A stretch of 64,000 nucleotides of DNA from NCBI GenBank assembly GCA_016271365.2, contig CM028129.1, forward strand, positions 1,005,591,501-1,005,655,500. Reading direction: 5' to 3'. The position numbers were made by a program, and so were the translations under genes. Shown here one piece after another: positions 1 to 11,575 of this stretch. The DNA is from Neoceratodus forsteri. Taxonomy: Eukaryota; Chordata; Ceratodontiformes; Ceratodontidae. Within the stretch, counting starts at the first letter, position 1. Every line of letters starts with the position of its first letter. The notes below the pieces were generated by a model, which saw nothing but the letters and a program-made list of their open reading frames with translations, was not told the DNA's origin and did not search any database.

Positions 1-205
1 AGCTGCACACCTCAACCTCTGGTTGCAGAAGTGCAGGTGCCAAAAAATCCATGATACCAAAACTGCAACAGTACTTCTGCCTGCACCTCTTCAGCCACAG
101 GTGTAAGACATACACACTGACTTCTGGCTTCAGAAGAACAGGCCGCTGTGGAGCCTGCAGTTACCCAGATGGAAGTACTGTTGCACTGTGGGTATCATGG
201 TTTCA
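1..205. repeat. Multi-hairpin foldback repeat, cut by the window edge
   Basis: Bases 49-78 and 171-200 are imperfect reverse complements (both read CCATGATACC then GCAACAGTACTTC on the appropriate strand). Smaller stems lie between them, built on a motif like GCAGAAGTGCAGG. Related hairpins occur at 4281-4458 and 12372-12480. This is a non-coding, non-autonomous foldback repeat. Its left end is outside the window and no target-site duplication can be assigned. Confidence 0.6.
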
Positions 206-429
206 GAAGCTGATCTAGAAATTGTTCAAGGGGTAGCAGTTTTTCAATTATGCAGTTAAAACCATGCACTAGCAGATCAATTGTAAGGCTATGCCTGTGG
301 TTCAGTGGGGCAGAGCAACTAACTGCGCCCCTGATGGGCTTTAAAAGGCCGCTACTCCTAGCCACTCCTATGATAGTTTTCCCGTTGTGGCTAGAGACTC
401 TGTCGGTCATTCCTTCTGCCATTTGCACT

Positions 430-1395
430 ACACCTTATCTGGGTATATCCTTTTTCTCATTCCATTGCTTAGCTTTTTGTGTTTCACTGCACTTTTTCCA
501 GTGTCTGTCCCCCATGTGTCTTGCCTCTGGTTGCCCCAGAGTCTCTCTCTCTTTTCCCAGTTCCCCTTCTCTCCATTCATTGTCCATGTTCCCCCCTCTC
601 TCTCTCTTGTTCCCCAGTACTTGTTGTGCCTGCCATTCCTTTGCTTTTTCCGCTGTCTGATCCTCATTTTCCTGTCTGCTCTGTGTCTTTCCCCTTCTGC
701 CCCACCGCTCGGCAGCCTTCCATGCCAGCTTCTGCCTTCCGTACCTGATTTGGTGCTGCCTGCTGGTGGAGCTTCTCCTCCATTATCCCTATCAGTCCTG
801 TCTCCTTTGGGGTTGGGGTTTCCTCTGTTTTTCAGTTCCTTTCTGCCTGTGCCTCTTGGTGCTCACCATCCACCCATACCTTGTCGACCCAACTTGCGAC
901 CAACCTTGGCCTTCACATTCTGCTTTCCGATTCCTTCCAGTTCTGCCTTCCACTGCTGCAGAACTGTCCTCCTGCCTCTGCTTGGGCCCCCCCCCCATCA
1001 CTCCTCCTCGCTCCCCTACACCCACCCTCACACATTACGTTCTTTCATTTTGTTCCGTCCTGTTGCCTTGCTCCACATCCTCTGCTCTCTTTCCCATTGC
1101 ATCCTTCTTACTGTTTTGTTTCCCGTGCCAAGTGCTTGCATCATAGTCTAGCGGATCCATTGGCAGTTTTTCCCTTGTTTTGTATGTCTACAGCCTGCCC
1201 CCTTTCCATTGCCAGTCCTTCTCCTCACCCTTGTTCTTGTTCTCCTAGCTGGCCTTGTCCCTGTTTACCTTTGACCTTCGCTTTCTTCTTTCCGTTGGGC
1301 CTCCTGCTCTTTGGCTCTGCTTTTTGGTGGTTTTCTGCTCTACCATTCACCCTTACCATTCATATATGTCTTCGCTAGTACTACGTTCAGGCCCC
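430..1395. repeat. Pyrimidine-rich low-complexity tract
   Basis: About 1 kb with strong C+T bias on the plus strand (many runs of TCTC, CCCC, CTTCC) and no clear period. Open frames of up to 254 codons cross it in more than one frame, but their translations are dominated by L, P, S, F and C as expected from pyrimidine bias. No domain is recognisable. I treat it as compositionally biased intronic DNA. Confidence 0.55.
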
Positions 1396-2451
1396 TCAGC
1401 ATGTATTTACCTTCACTCCTTAACAGCCAGCTACAGCTGATGGTGTTACCATGATTTAATTTATCTCTCACTTCATCCTGCTGCTTGGAGTCCTGGTGCC
1501 TAACTTGTGGCTTCCATGTTTTTTCCACAGCGGGGGACTATGTTGTCACAGCAGGTATCATGGCTCCAGGCAATGAGAGCAGCTTTATTCTTCCCATATA
1601 TTAGTCAGTGCTGGCTCACCCTGCCTTTTACTGCTGCTCCATAATGGCCTTTCTGACTTTCACACAATTGGCTTATCAAATCCATTCATTCTCGAACCTC
1701 AGATTTTCACATACCGACTTCGCTGCTCCTCCTACCCCACTGTCGGCTGTGGGCTTCACCTTGCCATTCCATCTTTCCTACTCATACAATTCATTCACTC
1801 CTAATTTGGCTTGTTAATGGACTTGGGTGGCATGCGCTCCTTTGCTTATTACTTTGCTATCTACCTTGTCTGGATCTGTTCTGGGTCCCCATCGTTTCAT
1901 CTGACCCCCGTGACGGTCATCATCATATCCAAATATTCAAGCATTACCTTTGTGTGGGTTGCATGCTAAATCTCTACTTCCTTTCTCTCCACTTTGGGGA
2001 CATGTCTTCCTCATCCATTACTCCTGGCTCAGGGCTAACCTGCAGCCAACTGTCCCACTTTGCATCCACAAAGTCCGCATCTTGAGCATGCAAAGCTTAG
2101 GGTGAGGTCTTTCTCATCTGGCCCATAGTGGGAATGTCCTCACCCCGGGTGGGCCTTCAGTCGTCACCCACACCGACGGCAACTCTAGATGTAGAAATTA
2201 AGACTTCAGCAGCGAGGTGTGGGGCTCTCACCAGCAGGGCCCCTTTAGCTGCCTGAATGGGATTTGTAGGCACCCTTTAAGCTATTCTCCCTATGACCAC
2301 CTCTGGTTATCCCGGTTTGTTCTTAGATCGGTAAGCTGACTGAGTGCCTTGGCGGTCGGTACTCTCTTCCTCCCACCTTGGAGGCTCGTACCATGTCCAG
2401 AGTACTCTGTGTTGCAGAGTTCGCTTGCAACCCTTAAAGGCGTTCCTGATC
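1396..2451. other. Stretch with no recognised feature
   Basis: Mixed-composition sequence. I see no exon, no tandem period and no element end apart from the LINE that begins at 2452. Confidence 0.5.
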
Positions 2452-3565
2452 CATAGAAACATAGATTTTGGTGGCAGATGAGGACTGCTTGGCCCACCCA
2501 GTCTGCCCATTTCCCTACCTTTCGGATAAGCTGCAGATCCTAGTTAACCAACAGCCTACTTCCACCTACCCCCCACTAGAATTGACTTTTGTCTGTCCCT
2601 TGCATTCTTGAATTCCCCCACTGTTTTTGACTCCACTACCTCCAATGGAAGGCTGTTCCATGCATCCACCACCCTCTCTGTGAAAAAAATACTTCCTCAC
2701 ATTGCCCCTGAGTCGTCCCCCCTCTATCTTCAAATTGTGCCGCCTTGTTCTTACACATCTCTTTTTCTGAAAGATGCTACCCTCTTGGACTTTGTTGATT
2801 CCCTTGAGGTACTTGAATGTTTCTATCATGTCCCCCCTTTCCCTCCTTTCCTCTAGGGTATACATATTAACCTCCTTTAGTCTCTCTTCAGATGGCTTCT
2901 GATGCAGACCCTGCACTATTTTAGTTGTCCTCTTTTGGACTGCTTCCATTCTGTCTGTGTCCTTGCAGAGATGGGGTCTCCGGAACTGCATGCAGTACTC
3001 CAGATGGGGTCTCACCAACTGTCTGTACAGAGGGATAACAACTTCCTGTTTTCTACTGGTGATGCTTCTCCCTATGTATTCCAGTATCCCCCCAGCCCTT
3101 CTTACTACCTTTTCACATTGCTTGCCTACCTTTAGGTCATCTGATATGACTACCCCCAGGTCCCATTCCATTTTTGTTGTTGTTAGTACCCCTCCCCCCC
3201 CAAAATGTGTACTCTTCCCCTGGGTTTTTGTTTCCCAGGTGTATTACTTTGCACTTTTTTGCATTGAATCTAAGCTGCCATACTTTTGACCATTCCTCCA
3301 ACCTTACCAAGTCCCTTCTCATCCTTTCCACCCACCCTTGTGTATCAACCCTGTTGCAGATCTTTGTGTCATCTGCAAAGAGGCATACTTTTCCTTCCAG
3401 CCTCTCCGCAATGTCACCTATAATGACATTAAAAAGGACCGGTCCCAGTACTGAACCCTGCGGTACCCCACTAGTCACTAGTAACCCCCCCCCTTTCTTC
3501 GGAGTGGACTCCATTTACTATTACCCTCTGCATCCTATTGTCCAGCCAATTTTTTACCCAGGCTA
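2452..3565 (-). mobile_element. 5'-truncated CR1 LINE, 3' part of ORF2
   Basis: Read on the minus strand this is the last 1.1 kb of a CR1-family retrotransposon. It runs from the middle of the reverse transcriptase (VTSGVPQGS, then CLFADDTKI with the catalytic FADD box, around 3390-3480) through the thumb region (RPHLEYC, ERLKEVNMYTLEERR, 2700-3000). It ends in the CR1-type tail TCTATGTTTCTATG at 2452-2465. The frame is broken by at least one shift near 3140-3170, so it is dead. The same subfamily is present at 34920-39457 and 44679-45715. No clear target-site duplication is visible. Confidence 0.9.
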
Positions 3566-4280
3566 CTACCATTAGAGGAATAGAGTGAGAGTGTTCCCCT
3601 CGACTTAGTTTCACCCCTGGATTGGCATACTAAATTGCAGTAGCTGAGCCATCCCTAATCAAATTCTCCCCAAGCCTGGAGGGAAGGCGACCTTGGCCTT
3701 GGATCCCCAGAGATTTCCTTCTCAAAGGGGGGTTTTCCTCTCCTCCATGCCAATGGTTATAAACTCTAGATAGGTTAATAATACTCCCTAGGTTCCGTAG
3801 ATAGATTCCGCTGCTGGATGGAGACAGATGATGGCCCTGTGGCTGTTCCCTCGCTTCTCAGGAAGTTATGCCCTCGTACCTCATTCTGACCTATAATCTG
3901 GTAACTATTCCTTCGTTGCTTAGTTCCTCTACTCCAGTCCTAATGGTCTACACCTGTCTTCCTCCATTCATGTCTTTGATATCATTCCGAATTCATTGCC
4001 TCATCAATGCTGCATGCATCACCTTGTCTGCACTACTTGACTCTCTTTTGGGCACTCTTTTGGGCTCCTTCCTAAGCTACCTTTAGCCAAGAGAATCATT
4101 CCCATGGCAAGTCTAGGGGTGGAACCCTCCTCTAGGGTTCCTTACCTTTATACCCCTACAGGGTGGTATATCCCATGGATAGAGAGGCAAACAGCCGCAA
4201 TGTATTCAAGTCACACAAGCATCAATCATACCAAGTTGCATAGGCCCATTGAAGTTATGTAAAGAGCTGCTTTGTACAAT
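3566..4280. other. Stretch with no recognised feature
   Basis: Between the truncated CR1 and the hairpin cluster I see only short unrelated open frames and no tandem or inverted structure. Confidence 0.5.
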
Positions 4281-4458
4281 GTGCATGAGTAACTCTGGCT
4301 GCAGATGTGCAGGCCCCATAGAGTCTTCTTTCTGAAGAAGAGCGGGCCCCCATGGGGCCGGCACTTCTGTAGCCACACATACTCATGCACACCGTATGAC
4401 ATACACAACACAAATCTGGATGCATAAGCACAGGCCACTATGGGGCTGTGCTTATGCA
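4281..4458. repeat. Double-hairpin foldback repeat
   Basis: Bases 4281-4317 and 4354-4390 are reverse complements at 31 of 37 positions (both start GTGCATGAGTA). Next comes a second tight hairpin, 4421-4436 against 4442-4458 (TGCATAAGCACAGGCC). The GTGCAGGCCCC core is shared with the repeats at 1-205 and 12372-12480, so this is a dispersed hairpin family. Confidence 0.7.
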
Positions 4459-4539
4459 GTCACAGATACAAAAATGGAAATACATTAGTGCTACTGCATT
4501 TGTGCAATCTGGAAACAGTCGTATGTTGTTTTCTTACCT

Positions 4540-5990
4540 GATGATGGCTGTCTGTGGTTGCCTGTGTGGTCTTGTCCTTTTGCTGTTTGGGGGGAGTTAG
4601 GGCTGGAAACCCTAATGTCATATTTCCCTACTTTTGTGGCATTAAGTTGAACCCTAACTGGTGCAATAACACAGTTTTTTTGCAAAGAATTTATTTTCTT
4701 TTTGAGATAATAGAATTGTATCCTCATTCACACAGGTCCCTTCAGGACCTGCATGAACAGATGAAAATGTGCACGTCCCCAATGGAAGACTCTATTTGCC
4801 TATGGACAGCAACGGGTGTCAAGAATTCATGTGGCCATTTGGTGGGCTGTATAAGCACATGCTCAGGGCAGAGTCCATCTCTCAACCAAAGTACAGGGGC
4901 TACTAGCGTTTGCAGGTGAGGAGATGCAGGGCCCTATGCTAAGAGAAGATTTCTGTTCACTGTGTGGTACTTGGGCCCACACCCATAATCCCATACCTTC
5001 CCTTTCCAGGCTGGAGGTGCTATCACATTACAGTGCCATCCCCTTAGCCTCAACCCATCCAGCTGGCTCACAGAACTCACCCCCAAACTCGGCTCTTTGG
5101 CTCAAGATCACAAAGCACTACCAGCTGGAGTAAAGGCTGGCACTACACACAACATTTCTTGATAATTACTTTTTTATTTTTGACCCAACATTTTTTATAT
5201 AGCAGTTTTATGATTCCTCCTTACAAACATAACATGTGGTATTTGTAGAGTACTGGCAAAAATGTCATTTCATGCCACAAGTGTGAAAACACATCTCATC
5301 CAGGATTTGAAAAGCGACACCCATCACATTTATGAGATGGTGTCAAAAAATGGCTTCGTTGAAAGTTTGAGGACAAAATATTGAAAATTAAGGAAGTTGT
5401 AACTGAATGTTTCATTATTTCAGCATTCACTCATACCTTGATTATTTTACCAGACTTATACGCCAAATTATTAACACAGTCTTCTTGTGACCCCATCTCT
5501 TGAACCCGGTAGGTGAAAATATTCAAATCCCACCCGAAACGTGATTTTGCACAGGGACTGCAAAATCACATTTCAGCATGTATTTGAAAAATGTAAACTA
5601 CCTTCTTCATGAAGTGGGTCATAAAAAGGCCTTGGTGAAAGTTTGGTGGGAAAATAGTGAAAAATGCCAAAGTTATGAGTAAACGTTCAAAACCAATTGG
5701 AGTGCAATGAACCAAACTTACTTTAGTTTCTCATATCATAGTCACCAGTTTCAGCAGCAAGATGTGTTTTCAGTCAGAGAGTGAATCTACATCATGGGAC
5801 TTGTTCAAATGAGTGAGGGTGTATATGGGTTGGGGTGGTGGGTGCTGAGTGGGGGGCAGGTTGGGGTGGGGGGATCTGGGGGGTCACATCGGTAATGGAC
5901 CATTTTCTTTTTTACAGGGTTACAAAAATTGAATGAAAAGACAATTAGGGACAGTTTTCTTTTTGACAGGAATTATTATTACTGGATCCA
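4540..5990. repeat. Left arm of a large inverted pair (foldback superelement)
   Basis: Modules in order: (1) 4595-4690 carries GGAAACCCTAA and TTTCCCTACTTTTGTGGC, the half-copy of a palindrome seen whole at 12524-12926. (2) About 5200-5680 resembles the palindromic-unit array of 48460-51640 (GGATTTGAAAA, GTTGAAAGTTTG, CATGAAGTGGG). (3) 5815-5990 is a GT-rich module with a duplicated pyrimidine-CAG motif. The same modules recur in reverse at 11575-12926 and in the same order at 48085-52480. Bases 4700-5150 between modules 1 and 2 hold nothing I recognise. No coding capacity is seen. Confidence 0.65.
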
Positions 5991-6119
5991 ACACTGGAGA
6001 TTGGCCACCCCAGTGTTAGCTTTTACTTTACGGTAGCATGGGTTGGGCGCCCTCATGTTACAACTATGAATTGGGGGGACATGCAACCTAGAGGTGAGGG
6101 GGGTGGGCAAGTGATACTG

Positions 6120-6640
6120 AGATGGGCACCCTGGTCTGCTTTTATTAAGCTAAAAATAGGTCAGAGAAGAATGAGAGGTGGGCTGGTTAAACTGGGAGAG
6201 GGGAAATAAAAAAACAGCAGAATTGCTTTTGGTTGGGGCAAGTGGGCACAGGAACAGCAGTGAGTTAAATTTTTTTGAGAGATGGCAACTGGGGGTGGGC
6301 AACATGGTCTGCTTTTATTAAGCTAAAAATGAATCAATAAAGAATGAGAGGAAGGGATGGCTGAGCTGGGAGGGGTAGAAATAAAAAAACGGATAACAGA
6401 ACTGCTTTTGGTATGGGTGGGCAGGCAGAGGAGAGATGGCAAGCTAACATTTACTGAGAGATGGCAGCCTGTTCGTTAGATCCCACTTCTTGACTGCATT
6501 GCATTGCACAGGTATAAGCAGCAGACATGCTTTCAGAGCAGCAGACATGCTTTTGGTTGGGGCAGGCAGGCACAGGAGTTGCAGTGAGTTAAACAGTACT
6601 GTACAGATGGCAGCTTAGACCTCACTTCTTGACCACATGT
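6120..6640. repeat. Tandem repeat, about 150-178 bp unit, roughly 3 copies
   Basis: GGTCTGCTTTTATTAAGC recurs at 6133 and 6306 (173 bp apart). The GCTTTTGGT motif recurs at 6225, 6403 and 6549. Copies are degenerate and contain short A runs. Directly downstream of the GT-rich module of the left arm, so it may be an internal part of the same foldback element. Confidence 0.65.
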
Positions 6641-6649
6641 CAAGGCAGA

Positions 6650-6750
6650 ATGAGGAAGGGAGGGAGGGAGGGCTGAGACAGGAGGGGGAGAGAATAAAAG
6701 AAAAAGAGAGAGAGAGAAAAGAGAGAAAGAGAGAGAGAGAGAGAGAGAAC
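6650..6750. repeat. GGGA/GA purine microsatellite
   Basis: Runs of GGGA (6652-6671) and GAGA (6703-6748) on the plus strand. No other content. Confidence 0.85.
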
Positions 6751-6899
6751 CAATAGTTGCCAGCTCACTACTCCCACTGAAGCTGGCAGCAGGACTGCAG
6801 CTGCAGCTACAAAAATCAAGAAAGTCCCACTGTTCTCATGCAGAGAATGAGAGTAAATGGCTCCTCTCGCTAAGCTAAGCACCCAGGATTTTTTTGGGT

Positions 6900-7734
6900 G
6901 GCCAGACACCTTATTTCCATTAATATTTTCTCAAACTTACACCAGAATCTAGTTAAGTCCCGTTTACCTAGGTTCAGGTGTTTGTGTTTTGACAATACAT
7001 AATTGTTTTTACGTTTTTTTATGTTTTTCATGTTTTTATAGGGTAAGAAAAAACAAGATGACAGGTATTTTTTTCTCATGGCAAGTAAAGCACCAATTTT
7101 GCGGCACATAAGCCCTCACTATTGATTTTTCTTATCATTCATATCAGAGGGTTATCCAAAAACCCTTCTGAGCATGCTCAGAACAGCTCAGCAAAAAAAC
7201 GTTAAATCCTTAAAACTCTTGGACCATTTAATATTTTTTCATGAAACCTTCAAAAGGCACTACCTCAGCACAGGCTAATTTCTATTCTGAAAGTTTCATG
7301 GTAACATTCTGTACCATCTAGGCTGTGCATGAGAGCACACACACAAAAAAAACATGTTAAGTACTGGAACAATCTTCACTTTTCTAAAAATCAGCATTCC
7401 AGATCTTGGAAACTGCAAAAGATGCCACCACAAAACTTTTCAAACCTTGAGACTCTGCCTCCCTAGCTGCACGTTCAAATTTTTAGGCTATTCCATCGAA
7501 CACCACCAAAGTTATTAAGGTGCAAAAATTGTTGTTTGTAAGTTTTTTGAATAAATTAGAAAACTACACTCGTTTTAAGTAAGTCCCCTTATGGGCATGC
7601 TGGTGAGGGTTTTCTTTTGTTCCCTGACCCTCACTCCCCCACCCTCACTTGATTCCTTTGCCAGAAGATATGTTATAATAAGTGTCCTTGGTACTCTAGT
7701 GATCCCCTTCCCCCGATTCCCTTGCACCAGTAAT
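6900..7734. other. Stretch with no recognised gene
   Basis: AT-rich sequence with the short palindrome TGAGCATGCTCA near 7170. I see no exon or element end until the LINE tail at 7735. Confidence 0.45.
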
Positions 7735-8006
7735 AATATTTATTTATTTAGTTAGTTTTTGTTGACCGGGTGGATGCACTAGGCAAAAGCATTGCCCATT
7801 TTCTGGCATGATCTGGGAGAGTTACAGACAAAGTGAGTATCAAATTAGAACGATACAAGACATCAAACATGGTAAGCAAGATACCAGGGCAACATTTAAC
7901 ACTTGAGCAGTACAGGGGGTATAAAATGCAACCAAATAAGTGTTGCAGTAACATGAGATATAACACATCTATTCCAACAATACCAAGAATCAGGTATGTC
8001 AACTAT
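7735..8006 (-). mobile_element. LINE 3' end fragment with (AAAT)n-type tail
   Basis: Read on the minus strand the segment ends in an A/T-rich tail of the TAAATAAATA type, preceded by CCAGATCATGCCAGAAAATG. It is laid out like the 3' ends at 8409 and 52860-53093, and I assign all three to one LINE family distinct from CR1. Only 3' untranslated sequence is left. Confidence 0.6.
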
Positions 8007-8408
8007 CCCAGATAGACTAGTGGCCCAGGTCAGCCCCTCCTGGTGCCAGTCCTCCATACCAACCCCTTACCCCGTGGCCCTGAAATGGTGGCTAGTACTA
8101 ACCCTCTTCTCTCCTCCATGGCTGACCACCATCTGCCACATGCAGGTACTTGAGAACATCTCAGTCCTAGAAAAAGCACAGTGCACATGTTTGTGGACTT
8201 AGTTTTACTTCCATGTATGATTTTGTGTCATCCATGACTTCTTTATTTTAAGCTGCATTCTAACCAAACCTGGGGGTATGTCTTCAGTACCCCCTTATGA
8301 CCACATATCTGGGTACTTGTACATCCCTGAGATGTGTTTCTGGGGGATCCAAGTCCGCCATTTAGCCCCAAAACAACTGTCTTCTTTGTCCCCCAAAACA
8401 GATTTGGG
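8007..8408. other. Stretch with no recognised feature
   Basis: About 400 bp between two LINE tails. No open frame with a recognisable product and no repeat structure seen. Confidence 0.45.
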
Positions 8409-9690
8409 TAGATATTTATTTAGTTATTTATTTGTTTAGGTATTTGAAGATTGGTGACCAGGAGAGACACACTAAGACAAGGCTCATTCCAGGTGGGACC
8501 TGGGGTAGAGCAAAGGGGATGAAACAGTTACAAAGAAATAAAAAACAGCCTAATAATGCAATAAAGTACATAGGTCATGCGCAGTACAAACAGTAATGTC
8601 AAATATACTGCAACAGGGTGTCCAGTAAATAGCGTATAGAGTTATAAACACATATGCAATAAAGGTAAATTCAAAAGTGCAGGGAAACCCAGATCACGGG
8701 ATGCTGAACAAGAGCTTAGAGGTGGGTAGGGGTAGGGAAAGGAAGGGTTCAGGAAGGGGGTTGACAGTAACAAGGGGGAAGAGAGAGAAGTTTTAGTTGA
8801 CATCTAAAGGAGGGGAGGGATGGAGAGAGACAAATGGAGGAGAGTAGCTGATTCCAGAGGGAGGGGACACATTATGAGAAATCAGATTTTCCAGCTGAGG
8901 AGTGAGGGTGGGGAAGGGGGAAATTGCACAGGTCCCTGGAGTGCAAGGAGTAGGAGGGGATGGGGGAGATGAGATCAGTAGGAGGGGAGGGACCCAAACC
9001 AATATTTAGAGATGAGGGAAGCACAATGGAGCTGGCAGCAGATAGGGTGGAGTAAAAGGAGCAGTAGTGAGTGTGAGAGGGAGAGTTTGTAGCAAATCAG
9101 CAAAAAACATTGTAGAGGGTGACCAGTTTGGCTAAGGAGGTGAACGGAGTGGTGCCATAGACCACATCTACATAGTCAAAGACCAGGGGAACCATTTTGG
9201 TGACTAACTCCTGACAAATCAGTGGAGAGAGGAAATTCCTTACTGCAGTACAGGTCTCCAAAGTTTGGGGTGGAGTTTGGTATAGATAGCATCAATGTGA
9301 GATAAGAAGTGAAGCCCGCTATCTAATCATACACTGAGGCATTTGAAAGTTGGGACAACCTCAAGTGGGGATCTATCTAACATGCAGAAAATGGGGAGGA
9401 AGAAGGGCCAGGACAGTTTTCCCCAAGGGAGAGGGAGGAGAGAGTGGAGAGGGAAGGGGAGGAGCCAGGAGGTGGGGGGTAGAGCACAAGTGCTGAAAAA
9501 CTCTTTGAAGTGAGTGGCAAGAGAGCGAGGGTCAGATACTGGTGAGATGGGCCAGTTTTTGGCTGGTAACAAAGGCCATAGACATTTTATTTTTGTGTTG
9601 GCCTGTAACTGGCTGGCCTGGAACCAATGTAGAACATTGGGAAAGACATGCCAGAGTGAGACTTCCACAGAAGCAGTTGAGAGACCAGAG
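8409..9690 (-). mobile_element. Degenerate LINE copy, 3' part
   Basis: Minus-strand LINE with an (AAAT)n-like tail at 8409-8430. Bases 9010-9360 encode a decayed C-terminal reverse-transcriptase region (a VPTFKCLSV-like start, then the equivalent of LDYxDVVY, with several stops). Bases 9500-9690 encode the linker before the reverse transcriptase (ending ATHFKEFFSTC). The polymerase core between them is missing, so the copy has a large internal deletion. The clade looks like the CR1/L2/Rex1 side of the non-LTR elements but is not settled. 3' untranslated sequence fills 8430-9000. Confidence 0.65.
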
Positions 9691-10620
9691 GGTTAGAGGA
9701 CTGTGTCATCTGCATACATGTGAATAGGCACAGGAAGAGGGTAGGTCATTCAGGAAGATCAGAAATAGGACTGAACACAGAATAGAGCCCTTTGGGACCT
9801 TGGCCTGGGTAGGCAATGGTGGGAAAAGTGTGCCTCCTACCTGCGTTGACTGTTGATGGCCTATGAGATAAGATAAGAACCAGTCAACAATGGAGGCTGA
9901 GAGGCTGGCATTGCCCAGCTTATCCAGGAGAAGGTGGGACACTGAATCAAAAGCTTTGGTCAGATCAATGAAAATGGCCACAATAAAGTACCCCAATCCA
10001 TTCCAGAGAGGATGGAATCAATAACCCTAAGTAGGGAAGTGATTGTGGAGTGAGCATTCCTGAAATCAGAGTGGAAGGGGGAGAGGAAGAAGCTGGAGGA
10101 GTGGAGGAAGTCAGCAAGTCATGAGTACAGCAGTTTCTCTTGTAGCTTCACAAAAGAAGAGAAGAGGGAGATGGGGTAGAAGTTGCCAGTAGTGGACAGA
10201 TCACCCCTTTGTACAGGGGGAGAACCTTGGCAAACTTCCAAGACTGAGAAACCATGCAAAGGGTGAAGGAGATATTTAGGAGGTCTGTGAAGGAGGAGGC
10301 AATTGCTTGGAGCAGACAGATGGAGAAGTTTAGGGTCCAAACCACCTGGACTAGATCTGGAAGGCTTGAGCAAGAAAAGGGTGTGAAACAGGTGAAAAGT
10401 CAAAACTCAGGGGAGACTGAGGGTAGGGGAGAGAGAGAGGAGATGGGGGTTGGGAGTGCACAAATGTAAAAAAACTTACTGAAGTGAGCGGCAACAGTGG
10501 GAAAGTCAGATACTGCTGAGCCATTAATCAGGAGGACTGGGAGAGCATACTGGGCTGGTGGTCAGAAAGGAAATGAATCACCTTCCAGAATTTGGCAGGG
10601 AAGCTATGCACTGGGTTTCA
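9691..10620 (-). mobile_element. LINE fragment carrying reverse-transcriptase core
   Basis: Minus strand, same family as 8409-9690. The order is linker (10400-10620), N-terminal palm and fingers (10119-10403, with GLDPKLLHLSAP and the equivalent of GNFxPISL), and palm (9706-9996, with the catalytic-aspartate motif FIDLTKAFDSVSH and VPKGSILCSVLF). The FADD box is not found. The linker occurs twice (here and at 9500-9690), so two copies or a rearranged copy abut at about 9690. Stops and shifts separate the pieces and no intact ORF remains. Confidence 0.7.
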
Positions 10621-10944
10621 CAGTTCTGTTCTTCCAGCTTTACTGGTGTTTTGGTAAACACAGTGATTTTTTCTAATGTACATAGTGGTAGTGAGCACCA
10701 TTTTAGAACTGTATGATGTAGGTTATGTACTTGTTAAGCTCGTACACTGTTGTGACAGCAGAGTTTTAAACTAATACTTTTTTATTTTTAATACTTACCA
10801 TCCATGTGTAAATCAGAAACATCCAAGCAGTCAGCAAAAAAGCCAGTAAAGATGGCACCATGACAGAAATAAAACCAATATTTGAAACCAGCATCTACAG
10901 AAAACAAACTCTAGCAAGAGCCAATATGGCTGCAGCCGCGGTCC

Positions 10945-11040
10945 AGTGGAACATGGCATTGTCCATCATGTCCAAGATGGCCACTGGAGTTCTCTGTGCA
11001 TGCACGACAACTCGCACATGTGCACAGGGCTGCTGGGACC
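10945..11040. repeat. Half-decayed copy of a GTCCAAGATGG hairpin repeat
   Basis: The stretch GGAACATGGCATTGTCC, then CATGTCCAAGATGGCC and GGAGTTCTCTG, matches the left arm of the hairpin at 15046-15169. The right half (GCACATGTGCAC onward) has diverged, so only the loop-proximal stem still pairs. Non-coding. Bases 10621-10944 hold nothing I recognise. Confidence 0.6.
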
Positions 11041-11289
11041 ACTATCCCTGTTTCAGACATTTGGTGTTGTAGTACCCTGGGTTTTGACATGATAGGATCA
11101 GACTGTATATTGCTATTTTAATTTTACATGACCTCTGGTGGAAGGTTTAGGTCTCTGCTGCTGCTCCCCTCTCCAGCCATTTCACTCAAGCAGTGACCAG
11201 TGATTGTCACAATATTGTGGACTACATCATACACTTCTGTTCTTTAAATTGTACATCGTAGTCAGTCCATGTCTGTACAGATTGGTGAT

Positions 11290-11575
11290 CCTAAAGAGTG
11301 ATATCATATTTCCCTGGTGTCTAGTGGCACCCCCCACTCACTGATCACCATTCTCAATTTTCCTGGTGTCTAATGGTACCTCCAACCTGCTGATCACCAT
11401 CCCTGTTATAAATTTATATATTCCCTGGTGTCAAGTGGCACCCCCCAACCCTCCGATTACTGTTCCGGATTTCCCTGGGGTCTAGTGACAGCCCCCCCAC
11501 CCACAGATCACCATCCCTGTTGGCAATGTTTAAATTCCCTAGTGTCTAGTGTCACCCCCAACCCTCCCATTACAG
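11290..11575. repeat. Tandem repeat, about 60-80 bp unit, 5 copies
   Basis: Each unit carries TCCCTGGTGTCTAGTGGCAC followed by CCCCC and a GATCACCATCC-like block. The reverse complement resembles the internal repeats of the foldback elements at 42642-43965 (CCACTATACCAC) and 49188-50815 (CCACTGGACCACCA). This marks the segment as an internal part of the same element class. Bases 11041-11289 hold nothing I recognise. Confidence 0.7.

Noticed and set aside
387..1151. 254-codon frame in the pyrimidine-rich tract
   Set aside because: Composition alone explains it. Overlapping frames are open too and no domain is recognisable.
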